This document shows, in pieces, positions 52,213-61,223 of a stretch of 64,000 nucleotides of DNA; position 1 is the stretch's first letter, and every line of letters begins with the position of its first letter. The notes under the pieces were generated by a model that was not told where the DNA came from, made no database searches, and was given only the letters and a program-made list of their open reading frames with translations. Made by a program: the position numbers and the translations under genes. This DNA is from Neisseria sp. (GTDB taxonomy: Bacteria; Pseudomonadota; Gammaproteobacteria; Burkholderiales; Neisseriaceae): the NCBI RefSeq assembly GCF_030527965.1, contig NZ_JAUMZU010000002.1:62001-126000 (forward strand), in the 5' to 3' direction.

Positions 52213-52248
52213 AAAAGCCTGTCTGAAATATTTCAGACAGGCTTTTTT
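52213..52248. terminator. DUS-variant terminator, right border of the accessory cassette
   Basis: AAAAGCCTGTCTGAAA (52213-52228) pairs with TTTCAGACAGGCTTTT (52231-52246), 2-nt spacer, then T. Nearly identical to the hairpin at 49178-49217. Confidence 0.85.
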
Positions 52249-52296
52249 CTTTTGCCAGCGTTATTTCAATCCGAATCGTGTGTTGATTAAAATGTT

Positions 52297-52884
52297 TTAC
52301 GATACTGGTTTTTGCTTGGGGCGGAAGGCTTGGCAGACGGATTCATCGGTTTCGATAAAGGCACCACCGATGAGGTCGATGCAATAGGGAATGGCGCTGA
52401 ATAAGCCGTGCACTTGGATGTTGCCTTGTTCGTCGCGCACGCCGCCTAAGGTTTCGGCGATGGATTGCGGGCGGCCGGGCAGGTTGACAATCAGGCTTGT
52501 GCCGCGGATGCCTGCGGTTTGGCGCGACAGGATGGCGGTGGGAACGTAATAGAGGCTAATCTGGCGCATTTGTTCGCCGAAGCCGGGCATTTCTTTGTCG
52601 ATAACCGCCAGCGTGGCTTCGGGGGTAACGTCGCGCGGGGCGGGGCCGGTGCCGCCGGTGGTGAAGATGAGGTCGCAGTGCGCTTCATCGGCCATCTGCT
52701 TTAAGGTGTTTTCGATGGCTTGTTGCTCGTCGGGAACCAGTGCTTCGCTGAAGCGGATGGGATTTTTAACGGCGTTTTGCAGCCAAGTTTTGAGTGCGGG
52801 AATGCCTTCGTCGGCATAGATGCCGCTGCTGGCGCGGTCGCTGGTGGAAACCAGACCGATTTTGATTTCAGGCAGGCATGACAT
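52297..52884 (-). CDS. mog: Molybdopterin adenylyltransferase
   Basis: 195 residues. Mog adenylates molybdopterin before molybdenum insertion. IGLVSTSDRASSGIYADEGI (residues 9-28) and the TTGGTGPAPRDVTPEATLAV block are MoaB/Mog signatures; SLIVNLPGRPQSIAETL is the third. The length (195) fits Mog better than MoaB (about 170). The first codons contain TGCCTGCCTGAA, one base off the uptake sequence. The upstream neighbour on the same strand is a nucleoside phosphorylase, 15 bp away. Confidence 0.92.
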   Translation of the reverse strand: MSCLPEIKIGLVSTSDRASSGIYADEGIPALKTWLQNAVKNPIRFSEALVPDEQQAIENTLKQMADEAHCDLIFTTGGTGPAPRDVTPEATLAVIDKEMPGFGEQMRQISLYYVPTAILSRQTAGIRGTSLIVNLPGRPQSIAETLGGVRDEQGNIQVHGLFSAIPYCIDLIGGAFIETDESVCQAFRPKQKPVS

Positions 52885-52899
52885 GGGCGGCCTTTCGGT

Positions 52900-53610
52900 T
52901 TACATATTGACCAGAAGCTGGCGGATGTTTTGGATGGCGTGGTGCTCTTGTGTGCCGAGGAAATCCGGCGAGTCGCTAGCACAGCCGGCTTTGCCGATAA
53001 CGCCGCACAGGTGGGCGTAGGGCAGGTTGAGTTCGCGCGCCAAGACGGCTTCGGGCATGCCGGTCATGCCCAGAATGTCGACGCCGTCTCGTTTGTAGCG
53101 GCGAACTTCGGCGCAAGTCGGCAGGCGCGGGCCTTGAATGCAGCCGTAAACGGCTTGGCTGTGGATGACAGTGTTGCGCTCTTTGGCGTGTTGCAGCAGG
53201 CGTTGGCGCAGGGCGTCGTCGTAGGGTTGTGCAAAATCGATGTGGACGACTTCGCAGTCTTCTCCTTCGAAAAAGGTTTGCGCGCGGCCGTAAGTGTAGT
53301 CGATTAAATCGTTGGGCAGCACCAATTCGCCGACGTTCAGGCCGTTGAGGGTGGAAACGGCGGAAACGGAGATGATTTCTTCTGCTTGCAGCGAATGGAG
53401 CGCCCAGATGTTGGCGCGGTAATTGATTTCGTGCGGCGCCAGCGTATGGTTGAGGCCGTGGCGCGCGAGAAACAGGATTTCCCGATTGCCGAGTTTGCCG
53501 GTAATAATGGATGAGCTGGGCAGACCGTAGGGTGTGCGTACGATCTGACGGTGGGTGATGCTCAGTTCTGGCAGGCGGGTCAGGCCGCTGCCGCCGATAA
53601 TCGCTATCAT
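52900..53610 (-). CDS. 5'-methylthioadenosine/methylthioinosine phosphorylase-type enzyme
   Basis: 236 residues from ATG 53610, after AAGG; an in-frame upstream start adds 23 unrelated residues. MIAIIGGSGLTRLPEL, FLARHGLNHTLAPHEINYRA and GMTGMPEAVLARELNLPYAH are MTAP/PNP-superfamily signatures. The family cleaves methylthioadenosine or methylthioinosine to base and methylthioribose-1-phosphate; the CGVIGKAG region with Asp/Asn differences hints at S-methyl-5'-thioinosine phosphorylase, but I cannot be certain. The gene is likely co-transcribed with mog. Confidence 0.85.
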   Translation of the reverse strand: MIAIIGGSGLTRLPELSITHRQIVRTPYGLPSSSIITGKLGNREILFLARHGLNHTLAPHEINYRANIWALHSLQAEEIISVSAVSTLNGLNVGELVLPNDLIDYTYGRAQTFFEGEDCEVVHIDFAQPYDDALRQRLLQHAKERNTVIHSQAVYGCIQGPRLPTCAEVRRYKRDGVDILGMTGMPEAVLARELNLPYAHLCGVIGKAGCASDSPDFLGTQEHHAIQNIRQLLVNM

Positions 53611-53739
53611 GTTGTGCCTTTGTGTGAGCGTGGAAGGGGGTATTGTAACGGATTTGCGGTTAGCGGGTATTCCGGTCATGCGGTTGGCGGTATGAACGGG
53701 ATGAAATGAGTGTTTGTGGAAATGTGAGACTGAATGCGG

Positions 53740-53782
53740 ATGCCTGTCTGAAAGAATGTTAGCTGTTTTTCAGACAGGCATC
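53740..53782. terminator. DUS-pair hairpin before suhB's 3' end
   Basis: Full pair at 53741-53752 and 53769-53780, 16-nt loop, 7 bp after the minus-strand suhB stop. Confidence 0.7.
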
Positions 53783-53788
53783 AGGGTT

Positions 53789-54577
53789 TTAGCGGCTGTG
53801 CTCGGCGATGATTTTCAGCATTTGCGCCAGCACTTTGGGATTGGCGGCGACGATGTTGCCGGTTTCCAGCCAGCTTTGTTCGCCTTGCATGTCGGTTACG
53901 ATGGCGCCGGCTTCGCGGGCAATCAGTGCGCCGGCGGCGATGTCCCACGGTTTGAGGTTGAATTCGAAGAAGCCGTCGAAGCGGCCGCAGGCCAATGCGC
54001 ATAAATCAAGCGCGGCGGCACCTTCGCGACGGGCGCCTGCGGTGCGTTCCAGAAAAGCGCGCAGGATGGCGAGATAGCTGTCCATCATGCTTTGGTCGAC
54101 CACGGGAAAGCCGGTGCCGATGAGGCATTGGTTGAGATCGATGCGGTTGGAAACGCGGATGCGGCGGTCGTTCAATAAAGCACCTTGGCCGCGTGAGGCC
54201 ATGTAGAGGTCGTTGCGCTCGGGGGCGAAAACGAGGGCTTCTTGGGGCTGGCCTTTGTGCAGCAGCGCCATTGAAATGGCATATTGCGGGTGGCCGTGGA
54301 GGTAGTTGGTGGTGCCGTCGAGCGGGTCGATAATCCACTCGTATTCGGCCCGTGCGTTGCCGTGGGAGCCGGTTTCTTCGGTGGTGATTTTGTGATGAGG
54401 GTAGGCTTCTTTTAACGTTTCGATGATGATGCGCTCGGATTCGCGGTCGATGTCGGAAACGAAATCGTTAAACGCTTTGCTGTCGACTTTGACGGCGGAG
54501 AGGTTGTTGGCGGAGCGAACCATCATGCTGCCGGCTTTGCGGGCGGCTTTCAGGGCGGTGTTGAGAATGGGGTTCAT
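53789..54577 (-). CDS. suhB: Inositol-1-monophosphatase SuhB
   Basis: 262 residues. The metal-binding motifs are EETGSHG (Glu67/68), WIIDPLDGTTNY (Asp84, Asp87) and the C-terminal PWDIAAGALIAREAGA. SuhB hydrolyses inositol monophosphate and in E. coli joins rRNA antitermination complexes. It is divergent from trmJ across 183 bp, a conserved pairing in many proteobacteria. Confidence 0.95.
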   Translation of the reverse strand: MNPILNTALKAARKAGSMMVRSANNLSAVKVDSKAFNDFVSDIDRESERIIIETLKEAYPHHKITTEETGSHGNARAEYEWIIDPLDGTTNYLHGHPQYAISMALLHKGQPQEALVFAPERNDLYMASRGQGALLNDRRIRVSNRIDLNQCLIGTGFPVVDQSMMDSYLAILRAFLERTAGARREGAAALDLCALACGRFDGFFEFNLKPWDIAAGALIAREAGAIVTDMQGEQSWLETGNIVAANPKVLAQMLKIIAEHSR

Positions 54578-54760
54578 GGGGATATCCTATGTAAAATGTC
54601 GCGACAAGCCGTTACAATGGCGGCTTGCGCAAAGCGTTTCGTGATTTTAAAGAGCGCATCCGGCGTGGGCTTTTGCTTGAAGCGGCCGGAGAGGCCGTAT
54701 TATACGCCCTTGTTTTGGCGCTGCAAGCCGCTGTTTTGGAAAACCGATTTTTAAGATTTT

Positions 54761-55561
54761 ATGATTAAGCCAACCATTCCTGATTATCTCGAGCACATTC
54801 GTATTGTGCTGACCCGCACCAGCCATCCTGCCAACATCGGTGCGGCGGCCCGAGCGATGAAAACCATGGGTTTGCACCGTTTGGATATTGTTGCCCCCAA
54901 TTTGATGCAAACGCCGATGACCGCCGCGCCGCCGCTATTCGACCCCGACAATCCGCAAGATTTCCGCTTGCCGGAGGAGAGTTTTATTTTGGCTTCGGGT
55001 GCGGCGGATGTGTTGGAAAACGCGCGCATTTTTGCGAAGTTGGAAGATGCGGTGGCCGATACGGTTTTGAGCTGTGCGCTGACCAGTAGAAAGCGCGAGC
55101 TGACGGCGCCGCTGCAAACGCCGCGGGAAATGGTGCCCGAATTGTTGCGCGAAGCGGCGGCGGGGCGGCCGGTGGCGCTGGTGTTCGGTAATGAAACGTT
55201 TGGTTTGAGCATTGAGGAAGTGCAGTGTTGCAACCGGTTGATGACCATCAACGGTAATCCTGATTATTTTTCGCTTAATCTGGCGCAGGCGGTGCAGGTG
55301 GTGAGTTATGAAATTTTCAGCCAAGTTGGTATGCCGATGGATTATCTGGCGGCGCAAACGCATCCGGCAACCCATGAGCAGATTGTTGGTATGGTGCGGC
55401 ATATGGAAAGTCTGATGACTGATATCGGCTTTTTCAACCGCCGTAACGGCGAACGGATGATGCGCCGGATGCAAAGCCTGTTTGCTCGTGCCGGCACGGA
55501 AGTGGAAGACATCGATTTGCTGCGCGGTTTTTTCAATACGGTTAAACGCAAATTAAAATAA
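54761..55561 (+). CDS. trmJ: tRNA (cytidine/uridine-2'-O)-methyltransferase TrmJ
   Basis: 266 residues. TrmJ 2'-O-methylates position 32 of several tRNAs. The SPOUT fold has IRIVLTRTSHPANIGAAARA (motif 1, residues 10-29), RPVALVFGNETFGLS (motif 2) and DYFSLNLAQAVQVVSYEI (motif 3) that knot around SAM. A C-terminal helical extension (about 190-266) fits TrmJ rather than TrmL. It is divergent from suhB. Confidence 0.93.
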   Translation: MIKPTIPDYLEHIRIVLTRTSHPANIGAAARAMKTMGLHRLDIVAPNLMQTPMTAAPPLFDPDNPQDFRLPEESFILASGAADVLENARIFAKLEDAVADTVLSCALTSRKRELTAPLQTPREMVPELLREAAAGRPVALVFGNETFGLSIEEVQCCNRLMTINGNPDYFSLNLAQAVQVVSYEIFSQVGMPMDYLAAQTHPATHEQIVGMVRHMESLMTDIGFFNRRNGERMMRRMQSLFARAGTEVEDIDLLRGFFNTVKRKLK

Positions 55562-55580
55562 CCGTATGAGCGTATGGGCA

Positions 55581-55614
55581 ATGCCTGTCTGAAACCATTT
55601 TTTCAGACAGGCTT
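55581..55614 (+). terminator. DUS-pair terminator after trmJ
   Basis: Full uptake sequence (55582-55593) with TTCAGACAGGC (55602-55612, last base T), 20 bp after trmJ. Confidence 0.7.
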
Positions 55615-55650
55615 CTAAGAGAAAGAAATCTTTTTGAATGGAACGTGTTT

Positions 55651-56046
55651 ATGAATAACCGCTTAAAACTGCTTCTTCCGATTTTTATCTTGCATTTGCT
55701 GCCGATGGCAGCCATTTGGAGCGTGGCTTTGTCGATGGATTTGTTTCCGCATCCTTCGGATTATCTGAAGGTTTCCTATCTGGCCGGCGGCTTGTTGACC
55801 ACGCTGTACAGCCTTATTTGGTTGGTATGGAACCCACGGGTCGTGGTGCGTAATTACTGGCTGTTGAACATCGGTGCGCTTTTGTTTTACGGTTTGGCCG
55901 CGACTGTGGGTTTGTTTTACGGCGGCATACCGGCGCCGGATTTGGGCTTTTTGTTTGGCGGTGTGATGCTGGTGCTTTGGTTGCCGGTAAGTTATTTGTT
56001 TTGGTATCGCAGCGCGGCGCGTAGGCGTGATGTTGCGGCGAATTAA
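55651..56046 (+). CDS. Four-helix inner membrane protein, unknown function
   Basis: 131 residues from ATG 55651; a GTG two codons upstream is possible. Four hydrophobic segments (about 7-30, 42-60, 70-90, 97-118) fit four membrane helices, with a basic C-terminus. No family that I recognise. Between two DUS terminators, so monocistronic. Confidence 0.7.
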   Translation: MNNRLKLLLPIFILHLLPMAAIWSVALSMDLFPHPSDYLKVSYLAGGLLTTLYSLIWLVWNPRVVVRNYWLLNIGALLFYGLAATVGLFYGGIPAPDLGFLFGGVMLVLWLPVSYLFWYRSAARRRDVAAN

Positions 56047-56062
56047 GTCGCCGTTCGGTTTG

Positions 56063-56098
56063 AAAATGCCTGTCTGAAAGCGTTCAGACAGGCATTTT
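56063..56098. terminator. DUS-pair hairpin between membrane protein and LysR gene
   Basis: Full pair (56067-56078, 56083-56094) with AAAA/TTTT extensions and a 4-nt loop between convergent genes. Confidence 0.8.
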
Positions 56099-56104
56099 TT
56101 GCAA

Positions 56105-57001
56105 TTAGGTTGACGGATTATAGTTTTGGCTTTTTTCTGCAATGAAATCGATAAAGCTGCGCACTTTGGCACTGAGGAAGTCGCGGCTGGTGTATACGGC
56201 ATAAAGCGAAATTTTGGGGATTTGGTAGTTGTCTAATAAACGGATGAGTTGTCGGTTTTGCAAGTCTTCTTGAATCAGCCATTCCGGCAGAAAGCCGATG
56301 CCGGCGCCTGCTTTGGTCATGTGGTAGGTCATTAAGGTATTGTTGGTGCGGGTTTTGGCTTTCAGGTTGAGCGTTTCGGTGTGGCCGTTGAGCGTGAGCG
56401 GGGTTTGCAGGATGTCGGTATAGTTGGGAAGTATGCCGTTGTGTTTGGGGAGGTCGGCGGGCGTTTGGGGCATGCCGTGTTTTTCAAGATAGGCCGGTGC
56501 GGCAACCAGATAAAAAGAAAGAGACGCCAGCGGTTTGGCAATCACATTTTCCGCTAATTGGTTGGTCATGCGCAGGGCGAGGTCTTCGCCGTCGCTGTTG
56601 AGGTCAACGCTGCGGTTGGTTAGCGTAAGCATCAATTCAACTTCGGGATAACGCGCTTGGTATTCGGCCAGCCAGCCGGCGAAAACCGGATTGGAAAACC
56701 ATACCGGTGCGGTCAGCCGCAGCAAACCGCGCGGCTGGCTGGTGCCCGCGCCCGCTTGATTGGCGGCTTGTTCGAGAATATCCAGAGCCAATAAGCAATC
56801 TTGGTAATAACGTTCGCCCTGTTCGGTGAGCTTGAGGTTGCGTTTGTTGCGGTAGAGCAGGCGCGCTTGTATGCTGCTTTCCAAATGACTGACATGCTTG
56901 CTGGCCATCGGCAGCGAGATGTCGAGATGCTCCGCCGCGCGGGTAAAACTGCCGCTTTGTACGACTTGGCAGAATACTTTCATGCTTAAGAGCGTATCCA
57001 T
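56105..57001 (-). CDS. LysR-family transcriptional regulator
   Basis: 298 residues from ATG 57001, after AAGGAAAC; an in-frame upstream start at 57061 adds 20 residues. The N-terminal winged helix (MDTLLSMKVFCQVVQSGSF, then TRAAEHLDISLPMASKHVSH) binds DNA and residues about 90-298 form the effector-binding fold. It resembles the DmlR/AaeR-like CrgA branch. It is divergent from the DoxX gene with a 112-bp shared control region, so it probably regulates that gene. Confidence 0.9.
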   Translation of the reverse strand: MDTLLSMKVFCQVVQSGSFTRAAEHLDISLPMASKHVSHLESSIQARLLYRNKRNLKLTEQGERYYQDCLLALDILEQAANQAGAGTSQPRGLLRLTAPVWFSNPVFAGWLAEYQARYPEVELMLTLTNRSVDLNSDGEDLALRMTNQLAENVIAKPLASLSFYLVAAPAYLEKHGMPQTPADLPKHNGILPNYTDILQTPLTLNGHTETLNLKAKTRTNNTLMTYHMTKAGAGIGFLPEWLIQEDLQNRQLIRLLDNYQIPKISLYAVYTSRDFLSAKVRSFIDFIAEKSQNYNPST

Positions 57002-57065
57002 TATGTTTCCTTTTAAGAAAATTTGTATTGATTGATAGGGTATATATTTCTTACAAAGCAAATAC

Positions 57066-57071
57066 TATACT
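57066..57071 (+). promoter_or_regulatory. Probable -10 box of the DoxX gene
   Basis: TATACT, five of six matches, about 42 bp before the DoxX ATG. The -35 region (TATATT) is poor, as at promoters activated by LysR proteins. It lies in the LysR/DoxX divergent region. Confidence 0.4.
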
Positions 57072-57113
57072 CTTGCACATCGAATATAAAACACTTGAAT
57101 GAGAGATTGTAAA

Positions 57114-57518
57114 ATGAACAGCAACAAATGGGCAGATTGCCAAGCCATCGTTTTATCCATTTTGCGGATTGCTACGGCATATATGTTTATGCTGCACGGC
57201 AGCTCCAAACTATTGGGCATGCCGCACTCGCCGATGTTTGACGGCTTGCAAATCTTTTCGCTTTACGGGTTTGCCGGTATTTTGGAATTGGTAGGCGGCA
57301 TTTTATTATTGCTTGGCTTGTTTACGCGACCTGTGGCGTTTATTTTATCAGGCCAGATGGCCGTCGCCTATTTTATCGGGCATGTGGCCTCGGGCGGTAA
57401 TTTTGCGGTACCGTTTTTAAACAAAGGCGAATCGGCAGTGTTATTCTGTTTCGTTTTTCTTTACTTGTCGGTTGCAGGCGGCGGTAAATGGGCGCTGGAT
57501 TGCAAGCGCAGTAAATAA
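57114..57518 (+). CDS. DoxX-family membrane protein
   Basis: 134 residues from ATG 57114 (57099 is also possible). Four membrane helices: about 10-27, 48-68, 72-90, 105-122. MFMLHGSSKLLGM and GILELVGGILLLLGLFTRPV are DoxX signatures. Members are linked to redox or quinone stress, for example as partners of MarR or LysR regulators. It is divergent from a LysR gene, which supports induced expression. Confidence 0.88.
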   Translation: MNSNKWADCQAIVLSILRIATAYMFMLHGSSKLLGMPHSPMFDGLQIFSLYGFAGILELVGGILLLLGLFTRPVAFILSGQMAVAYFIGHVASGGNFAVPFLNKGESAVLFCFVFLYLSVAGGGKWALDCKRSK

Positions 57519-57560
57519 GCGGCGATTTTATAAGTTAATCTTGATTTAAATTTGGCGCCG

Positions 57561-57612
57561 AAAGGTTTTCAGACAGGCATTTGATTATAATGCCTGTCTG
57601 AAAACCTTTTTT
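57561..57612 (+). terminator. Extended DUS-pair terminator after the DoxX gene (diverging arms)
   Basis: A 20-bp perfect stem: AAAGGTTTTCAGACAGGCAT (57561-57580) with its complement (57590-57609), followed by T3. Here the complement comes first and the forward uptake sequence second (57591-57602), opposite to most pairs. Confidence 0.8.
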
Positions 57613-57629
57613 ACATGAGGCAGGTAAAT

Positions 57630-58493
57630 ATGAATTACGCTTTGGATGCTTTATGGTGGCGGCTGGTGGATAAAGACGTGCGAGCCTTGGCTTCGTTGCT
57701 GACCGCGCCTGCCTTGTGGGAAACGGGTTGCGAATTACCCGTTCGCCTGTTGTTGGGAGAGGAAGGTTTCCGCTACCTGCTCAGGTTAGACCAAAGCCCC
57801 GAGCCGCTGCATCGGCATTTAGCCGACGAAGCACCGTTCGGCAATCGCCTCGGGCGTTATGCGGAAAGCCTATTGGCATTCTGGTTTCACAATGCGCCGC
57901 ATGCCGAATTGTTGACCCGCAATCTGCCGGTTACCGAAAACGGGCAAAGGGCGGGCGAGCTGGATCTTGTTGTGCGGCTCGGTGGGGTTTTGTATCACAT
58001 TGAATTAACTTGTAAATATTACGGCGCCGCAACGGCCTCTCCTGATGAAATGGTCGGGTTGAACCGTTCCGACCGTCTGGCAGACAAAGCCGCCAAATTG
58101 GCCGTTCAACTGGCATTGCCGTATACGCCAGCAGGCACCGCCGCGCTGCAAGCGGTCGGAATCCCTATGGCCGGAATGCAATCGGCGTCGATTGTGCACG
58201 GTATCGGTTTTGCAGGGCCGAATCAGACGTTTAATGCCAAACCACTCAATCCTTACGGCTGGCACGGCCGCTATCTTGCGGCGGGAGAACCGCTGCCTTT
58301 CGAAGACGATGTGGTGTTTTATATCTTGCCCCGCATGGATTTGCTGGCGCCGGCCAGAGTGGAGCTGGCACAATGCTGCGGCAAGGCGTCGATTGACGCG
58401 GCGGAAAATATCCTGTTCGCCGTGATGGAAAAGCGGCCGGACGGCCTGTGGCACGAAAATTTTCGGCTGATGAAACCAGCTATGCAATTGTGA
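57630..58493 (+). CDS. DUF1853-family protein with nuclease-like motif
   Basis: 287 residues from ATG 57630, which follows AGGCAGG; ATG 57615 is possible. The core AGELDLVVRLGGVLYHIELT followed by CKYYG matches the E-x-D...E-x-K spacing of PD-(D/E)XK nucleases, noted for DUF1853. Function is unknown. It is flanked by DUS sites and precedes tig. Confidence 0.75.
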   Translation: MNYALDALWWRLVDKDVRALASLLTAPALWETGCELPVRLLLGEEGFRYLLRLDQSPEPLHRHLADEAPFGNRLGRYAESLLAFWFHNAPHAELLTRNLPVTENGQRAGELDLVVRLGGVLYHIELTCKYYGAATASPDEMVGLNRSDRLADKAAKLAVQLALPYTPAGTAALQAVGIPMAGMQSASIVHGIGFAGPNQTFNAKPLNPYGWHGRYLAAGEPLPFEDDVVFYILPRMDLLAPARVELAQCCGKASIDAAENILFAVMEKRPDGLWHENFRLMKPAMQL

Positions 58494-58499
58494 TTCGAA

Positions 58500-58511
58500 T
58501 GCCTGTCTGAA
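58500..58511 (+). repeat. DNA uptake sequence after the DUF1853 gene
   Basis: Single full TGCCTGTCTGAA, 7 bp after the stop codon. No complementary uptake sequence follows; a GC-rich stem (GCGGC/GCCGC) starts right behind it and may replace the second arm. Confidence 0.85.
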
Positions 58512-58669
58512 AGCGGCGCTCGGCCGCCGTGCGGCATATCATTCTTCCCGATATTGTGATACAATCGCCGCTTTAAATTTTGCCCCGCTGTTTGGCGGCA
58601 TACGGATATTGCCCGGGCGGCCGTGACGGCCGCTGGCTTGTTAACACAACGAAAATTTAAGGGTTTACG

Positions 58670-59983
58670 ATGAGCGTAACTGTTGAAACATTAGAAAATC
58701 TGGAACGCAAAGCCATTCTTTCGCTGGCTTGGAGCGAAGTGAACGCGGAAGTAGAGAAGCGTTTGAAACAAACCGCCCGCCGCGTGCGCATTGATGGCTT
58801 CCGCCCTGGCAAAGCGCCGTTGAAAATGGTGGAGTCTATGTACGGCGCCGGCATTCAGAACGAAGTGCTGAACGAAATGGCACAAAAAGCGTTTTATGAT
58901 GCCGTTGTGGCACAAGGCTTGAAAGTGGCCGGTTTCCCGCGTTTGGAGCCGGTTGAGGAACAAAACGATGCGGATGCGCTGAAAGTAGCGGCCGTATTTG
59001 AAGTGTTCCCTGAAGTGAAAGTGGGCGATTTGTCGGCACACGAAGTGGAAAAAGTAAGCGCTCAAGTTGGCGACGAAGAAGTTGAAAAAACCGTAGACAT
59101 TCTGCGCAAACAGCGTACCCGCTACAACCATACCGAACGCGCTGCGCAAAACGAAGATCGCGTGATTATTGATTTTGAAGGTAAAATCGACGGTACGCCT
59201 TTCGAAGGCGGCACTTCGCAAAATTATCCTTTCGTTTTGGGTGCCGGTCAGATGTTGCCTGAATTCGAAGCAGGCATTCTGGGTATGAAAGAAAACGAAG
59301 TAAAAGACGTGGAAGTGAAATTCCCGGAAGATTACCACGGCAAAGAAGTGGCCGGTAAAACCGCCGTTTTCACGATTACGTTGAGAAATGTTTCCGAGCC
59401 GGTATTGCCCGAAGTTAACGAAGAATTTGCCAAAGCCTTGGGTATTGCCGACGGCGACGTAACCAAAATGCGTGAAGAAGTGAAGAAAAACGTCGAGCGC
59501 GAAGTGAAACGCCGCGTAGATGCACAAACCAAAGATGCTGTGATGGACGCGCTGTTGGCCGCAACCGAAGGCTTGCAAGTGCCTAAAGTATTGGTAAACG
59601 AAGAAGCTGCCCGTTTGGCCGACGAAATGAAGCAAAACTTCATCAATCAAGGCATGGCGGATGCTTCCAAGCTGGATCTGCCTACCGATATGTTTGCAGA
59701 GCAGGCCGAGCGCCGCGTGAAGCTGGGTCTGATTTTGGCTGCTTTGGTAGAAGAAAACAAACTGGAGCCGACCGAAGAGCAGATTAAAGCCATTGTCAGC
59801 GACTTCTCCGAGAGCTATGAAGATCCGCAGGAAGTGGTTGAATGGTATTTTGAAGACCGCTCTCGCCTGCAAGGCCCGACTTCGTTGGCAGTAGAAGCCA
59901 ATGTGGTTGATTATGTATTGGGTAAAGCCAAAGTCAACGAAAAAACCTTATCGTTTGACGAAGTAATGGGGGCGCAAGCCTAA
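58670..59983 (+). CDS. tig: Trigger factor
   Basis: 437 residues. Trigger factor is the ribosome-bound chaperone and prolyl isomerase. The N-domain carries the ribosome signature [13 protein letters not shown] (about 44-56, GFRPGK); the FKBP domain lies at about 155-240 ([20 protein letters not shown]); the C-terminal arms form the cradle. It binds L23, also encoded in this window. tig-clpP order is common. Confidence 0.97.
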   Translation: MSVTVETLENLERKAILSLAWSEVNAEVEKRLKQTARRVRIDGFRPGKAPLKMVESMYGAGIQNEVLNEMAQKAFYDAVVAQGLKVAGFPRLEPVEEQNDADALKVAAVFEVFPEVKVGDLSAHEVEKVSAQVGDEEVEKTVDILRKQRTRYNHTERAAQNEDRVIIDFEGKIDGTPFEGGTSQNYPFVLGAGQMLPEFEAGILGMKENEVKDVEVKFPEDYHGKEVAGKTAVFTITLRNVSEPVLPEVNEEFAKALGIADGDVTKMREEVKKNVEREVKRRVDAQTKDAVMDALLAATEGLQVPKVLVNEEAARLADEMKQNFINQGMADASKLDLPTDMFAEQAERRVKLGLILAALVEENKLEPTEEQIKAIVSDFSESYEDPQEVVEWYFEDRSRLQGPTSLAVEANVVDYVLGKAKVNEKTLSFDEVMGAQA

Positions 59984-60059
59984 GCGGCCCGAGCGGCTGA
60001 ACAACAAAGCACTGAAGTGGCGACGCTTTGGTGCTTTTCAACTGAAAAAAGGAGTTTTT

Positions 60060-60695
60060 ATGATTCCCGAAATTACCGCCAACACCCTGATTCCTACCGT
60101 TATCGAACAAAGCGGCCGCGGTGAGCGCGCTTTCGACATTTATTCGCGCTTGCTGAAAGAACGCATTATTTTTCTGGTCGGCCCGGTTACCGACCATACC
60201 GCCAATCTGGTGGTTGCCCAAATGCTGTTTTTGGAAAGCGAAAACCCGGATAAAGACATTTATTTTTATATCAATTCGCCCGGCGGCTCCGTTACCGCTG
60301 GCATGTCGGTTTTCGATACCATGAATTTTATCAAGCCCGATATTTCCACGCTTTGCCTCGGGCAGGCGGCCAGTATGGGGGCGTTTTTGCTGTCGGCAGG
60401 CACAAAGGGCAAGCGTTTTGCCTTGCCTAACAGCCGTATCATGATTCACCAGCCGTTAATCAGCGGCGGCTTGGGCGGGCAGGCTTCGGATATCGAAATT
60501 CACGCCCGCGAATTGATCAAAATAAAAGAAAAGCTGAACTATTTCTTGTCCAAACATACCGGGCAGCCGTTGGAAAAAATTGAACGCGATACCGATCGGG
60601 ATAATTTCATGTCGGCCGAAGCAGCCAAAGAATACGGTTTGGTTGACGAAGTGATTGAAACTCGCGAAGATGCGGCTAAAATCATTGCCAAATAA
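60060..60695 (+). CDS. clpP: ATP-dependent Clp protease proteolytic subunit
   Basis: 211 residues. ClpP forms the 14-mer proteolytic chamber. The catalytic triad is Ser105 (AASMGAFLL), His130 (MIHQPLISG) and Asp177 (ERDTDRDNF). It starts 76 bp after tig with AAAGGAG. clpX does not follow: a terminator and the convergent rnhA gene come next, so the tig-clpP-clpX order of E. coli is broken. Confidence 0.97.
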   Translation: MIPEITANTLIPTVIEQSGRGERAFDIYSRLLKERIIFLVGPVTDHTANLVVAQMLFLESENPDKDIYFYINSPGGSVTAGMSVFDTMNFIKPDISTLCLGQAASMGAFLLSAGTKGKRFALPNSRIMIHQPLISGGLGGQASDIEIHARELIKIKEKLNYFLSKHTGQPLEKIERDTDRDNFMSAEAAKEYGLVDEVIETREDAAKIIAK

Positions 60696-60712
60696 GCTGT
60701 TATAGTAATTCA

Positions 60713-60747
60713 ATGCCTGTCTGAAATTTGTTTTCAGACAGGCATTT
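60713..60747. terminator. DUS-pair hairpin between clpP and rnhA
   Basis: Full pair (60714-60725, 60733-60744), 7-nt loop, between convergent genes. Confidence 0.8.
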
Positions 60748-60762
60748 TCTTGATGCGATAGT

Positions 60763-61209
60763 TTAACGGTTTGGCAAAAACTGCGCTGCGCCTCGGTTGG
60801 CCAGTTCGTCTGCCTTTTCGTTTTCAGGGTGGCCTGCGTGGCCTTTAATCCATTTCCATGAAACATCGTGTTGGGCGACAAGGTTATCGAGCTCGCGCCA
60901 TAGTTCTTCGTTTTTCACCGGTTTCTTAGCGGCGGTTTTCCAGCCGTTTTTTTTCCAGCCGTGTATCCAGCTTTCCATGCCGTTTTTAACATATTGCGAA
61001 TCAGTACAGATAACAACGCTGCAGCGGCGCTTGAGGGCTTTGAGGCCCTCAATCACGGCGGTTAATTCCATACGGTTGTTGGTGGTGTCGGCCGAACCGC
61101 CGGAAAGTTCTTTTTCATGGTTGCCGTAACGCATGAGCACGCCCCAGCCGCCGGCACCCGGATTGCCTTTGCAGGCGCCGTCGGTGAAAAGATAGACTTT
61201 GGTATCCAT
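60763..61209 (-). CDS. rnhA: Ribonuclease HI
   Basis: 148 residues. RNase HI cuts RNA in RNA-DNA hybrids. The active-site acids are in [15 protein letters not shown] (Asp10), [10 protein letters not shown] (Glu) and [12 protein letters not shown] (Asp), with the last Asp in [30 protein letters not shown] is the basic handle. It is 15 bp downstream of a GumN-like gene on the same strand. Confidence 0.97.
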   Translation of the reverse strand: MDTKVYLFTDGACKGNPGAGGWGVLMRYGNHEKELSGGSADTTNNRMELTAVIEGLKALKRRCSVVICTDSQYVKNGMESWIHGWKKNGWKTAAKKPVKNEELWRELDNLVAQHDVSWKWIKGHAGHPENEKADELANRGAAQFLPNR

Positions 61210-61223
61210 TAGTATGGCCTTGT

